From CAZDOD01 sp964506935 (GTDB lineage: Bacteria > Desulfobacterota > Zymogenia > Zymogenales > Zymogenaceae), in NCBI GenBank assembly GCA_964506935.1, contig CAZDOD010000158.1, forward strand, positions 1-6,812: 6,812 nt of DNA, read 5' to 3'. Of the stretch, positions 5,508-6,812 are shown piece by piece (positions within the stretch are counted from its first letter, which is position 1; each line of letters begins with the position of its first letter). The position numbers and the translations under genes were made by a program. A model generated the notes under the pieces. It made no database searches. It was not told the DNA's origin and was given only the letters and a program-made list of their open reading frames with translations.

Positions 5508-6131
5508 TCAATCGGCGTTTTTGGGGGAAAGGCCTATCCTGTCCCATCTGACGTTTGAAAATACTCCTGCGTAGAAATCCCTCGACCAGTAGATCAATAC
5601 TACCTTTCCGTCTATCTCCTCTCTTTTTACAAAACCGAAAAACCTCCCGTCGGAACACACATCCCTCTTGTCGCCGAGAAGAAGATATTGATCCTCCGGG
5701 ACGTAGACCGGGCCGAAATTATCCCTCGGTGAGAGGTCTTGAGGAAATGTCTTGTCGTCTTCTATGCTTACGTAATCCTCATCTAACCGATTTCCATCAA
5801 TGTATACGACCTTGTCGGTTATCTCTAACTTTTCCCCCGGTAGTCCGACAACCCTCAATATCGACCTTAAGCTGCGATCATCCGAGTCTTCCTCTTTGTG
5901 TGTAAAAAAGACTATATCTCCCCTCTCGGGGTCATCGGTTCTTATTACAGTTCCGAGAATGTGGATGCGGACACCATAGGAGGCCGAAAAGACCAAGACA
6001 TAGTCGCCCGGGATGAGCCTCGGCTCCATCGCGGGTGAGGTTACGAGGACATTATCGAAGAGTCTGATATACAGGATAAAGAGAACGGCGAGGAGGGTTG
6101 CGAAGACGTAAAGGCCGACATCCTTAAGCAT
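5508..6131 (-). CDS. Degenerate type I signal peptidase paralog, predicted catalytically inactive
   Basis: This 207-residue protein has an N-terminal transmembrane helix (about 5-24) and the whole signal peptidase I (S26) scaffold: the box B region SPAMEPRLIPGD (32-43), RGDIVFF (70-76), RVVGLPGE (93-100), PRDNFGPVYVP (135-145), box E GDKRDVCSDGR (153-163) and the C-terminal WDRIG (196-200). The family uses a Ser-Lys dyad. Here the serine just before the box B Met is Ala34 (codon GCG), and the lysine before RVVGLPG is Leu92 (codon TTG). The box E serine that supports the lysine is Cys159. Nothing is frameshifted or truncated, so the fold appears maintained while catalysis is lost. The ATG follows the lepB stop by 8 nt without a good ribosome site, so coupled translation is likely. 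The role could be as a partner, chaperone or decoy for exported substrates, or for the active enzyme. This is inference. Confidence 0.85.
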   Translation of the reverse strand: MLKDVGLYVFATLLAVLFILYIRLFDNVLVTSPAMEPRLIPGDYVLVFSASYGVRIHILGTVIRTDDPERGDIVFFTHKEEDSDDRSLRSILRVVGLPGEKLEITDKVVYIDGNRLDEDYVSIEDDKTFPQDLSPRDNFGPVYVPEDQYLLLGDKRDVCSDGRFFGFVKREEIDGKVVLIYWSRDFYAGVFSNVRWDRIGLSPKNAD

Positions 6132-6139
6132 GGCTTTAT

Positions 6140-6796
6140 CTATTTATTCAAGAGGATCATGCCCAGCCTGTTAAACCGGATATTTTTGATCCGTTCGATA
6201 ATACCTCCGGCGGTTATGTCCCACGACCAGTAAATCATTATGGCGTTGCCAACCAATTCGGATTCGTCGACGAAATCCCAATACCTCGAATCCTTGCTGT
6301 TGTCTCGATTGTCCCCCATCATAAAGTATGAGTTCGGGGGAACGATTATGGGGCCGTAGTTGTCCCTTGGACCCATATAGGAAGGTAAGATTTCCGGGTC
6401 TATAAACTTGGCGTTTTCAAACTCCAATTTTTCGCCGTTTACATATAGGACCTTATTAATTATCTTTATCTCGTCACCGCCGACCCCTATGAGCCTCTTG
6501 ATATAGTGGACACGGCGATCAAGGGGGTACTCGAATACCACGATATCCCCCGTTTCGGGTTCCCTTATGCCGAAGAGCTTAACATCGGAGAATGGAACCC
6601 TGACGCCGTAGATGAACTTGTTTACGAATATCTGGTCACCCTTCAAGAGGGTGGGGATCATTGAGCCCGATGGTATCTTGAACGCCTTAATGACGAAGGA
6701 ATTGATGATCAAGGCCAATATAAGTGCAAAGACTATTGCCTCGATATACTCTCTACCTATGCTCTTTTTTTGCCTTTCGGCTTCTTCTCTCTTCAT
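6140..6796 (-). CDS. lepB: Signal peptidase I, active form
   Basis: This enzyme removes Sec and Tat signal peptides on the periplasmic face of the inner membrane. The 218-residue protein has one transmembrane helix (about 18-38) after a charged MKREEAERQKK tail. It then has box B IPSGSMIPTLLKGD with nucleophile Ser45, ETGDIVVFEYP (81-91), box D YIKRLIGVGGDE with general base Lys100, PRDNYGPIIVPPN (143-155), and box E GDNRDNSKDSR (161-171) with the supporting Ser167. All catalytic elements are intact. The length fits short LepB proteins with a single anchor. The start lies near the window edge after a weak AAAGGGA stretch, so the promoter is probably outside. A degenerate paralog follows 8 nt downstream in what looks like one operon. 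Confidence 0.95.
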   Translation of the reverse strand: MKREEAERQKKSIGREYIEAIVFALILALIINSFVIKAFKIPSGSMIPTLLKGDQIFVNKFIYGVRVPFSDVKLFGIREPETGDIVVFEYPLDRRVHYIKRLIGVGGDEIKIINKVLYVNGEKLEFENAKFIDPEILPSYMGPRDNYGPIIVPPNSYFMMGDNRDNSKDSRYWDFVDESELVGNAIMIYWSWDITAGGIIERIKNIRFNRLGMILLNK

Positions 6797-6812
6797 CTTT
6801 TTCCCTTTATTG

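Noticed and set aside
5487..5510. A terminator directly after the lepB paralog
   Set aside because: The CGTTG/CAACG hairpin has only 5 bp and no T-tract on the minus strand; it better fits an operator over the -35 box.
5508..6131. The missing catalytic residues as sequencing errors, or use of Ser32 as an alternative nucleophile
   Set aside because: Three separate functional positions changed without frame damage. Ser32 aligns with the non-nucleophilic first Ser of the SGSM motif, and the Lys is missing as well.
1..6812. CRISPR arrays, tRNA or rRNA genes, insertion sequences, attachment sites
   Set aside because: No spaced repeat array, cloverleaf-like segment, transposase-like frame or terminal inverted repeats were seen on either strand.

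Overview
All confident genes in this window lie on the minus strand, so transcription runs from high to low coordinates. The gene content suggests a deltaproteobacterium in the broad sense (Desulfobacterota, Myxococcota, Bdellovibrionota or a relative). The reasons are a Myxococcus-style long type IV pilin controlled by a PilR-like sigma-54 activator, a lipoprotein transglutaminase, and a class I dihydroorotase of the Bacillus/Aquifex type. The exact lineage cannot be read from the sequence. Base composition is moderate inside genes, and the pilin promoter region is very AT-rich.

Layout in the direction of transcription. (1) 6796-5508: two tandem type I signal peptidase genes, 8 nt apart. The first has every catalytic residue. 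The second keeps the fold signatures but has lost the catalytic serine, the catalytic lysine and the supporting box E serine, so it is predicted to be a catalytically dead paralog. (2) 5500-4917: a sigma-70-like promoter, a leader of about 97 nt with small repeats, a one-TM 125-residue protein resembling the DUF4845 proteins found next to lepB in other Proteobacteria, and a clear intrinsic terminator. (3) 4916-3440: a leader region with two very short ORF-like stretches, then pyrC (class I dihydroorotase). (4) 3447-1954: a transglutaminase-fold lipoprotein that starts at TTG inside the end of pyrC, with a strong Shine-Dalgarno. (5) 1930-533: a PilR/NtrC-family response regulator. (6) 532-319: an AT-rich intergenic region with a near-consensus -24/-12 sigma-54 promoter and an upstream inverted repeat. 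(7) 318-1: the start of a type IV pilin gene (pilA), cut by the window edge.

How the parts fit. PilR with RNA polymerase-sigma-54 very probably drives pilA. The promoter, a leader of about 34 nt and a strong ribosome binding site are all visible. The partner kinase PilS is not in the window, and pilR instead follows pyrC and the transglutaminase gene. The signal peptidase pair belongs to general Sec-dependent protein export and does not process type IV prepilins, which need PilD. The item most worth a second look is the degenerate signal peptidase placed directly after an intact one.
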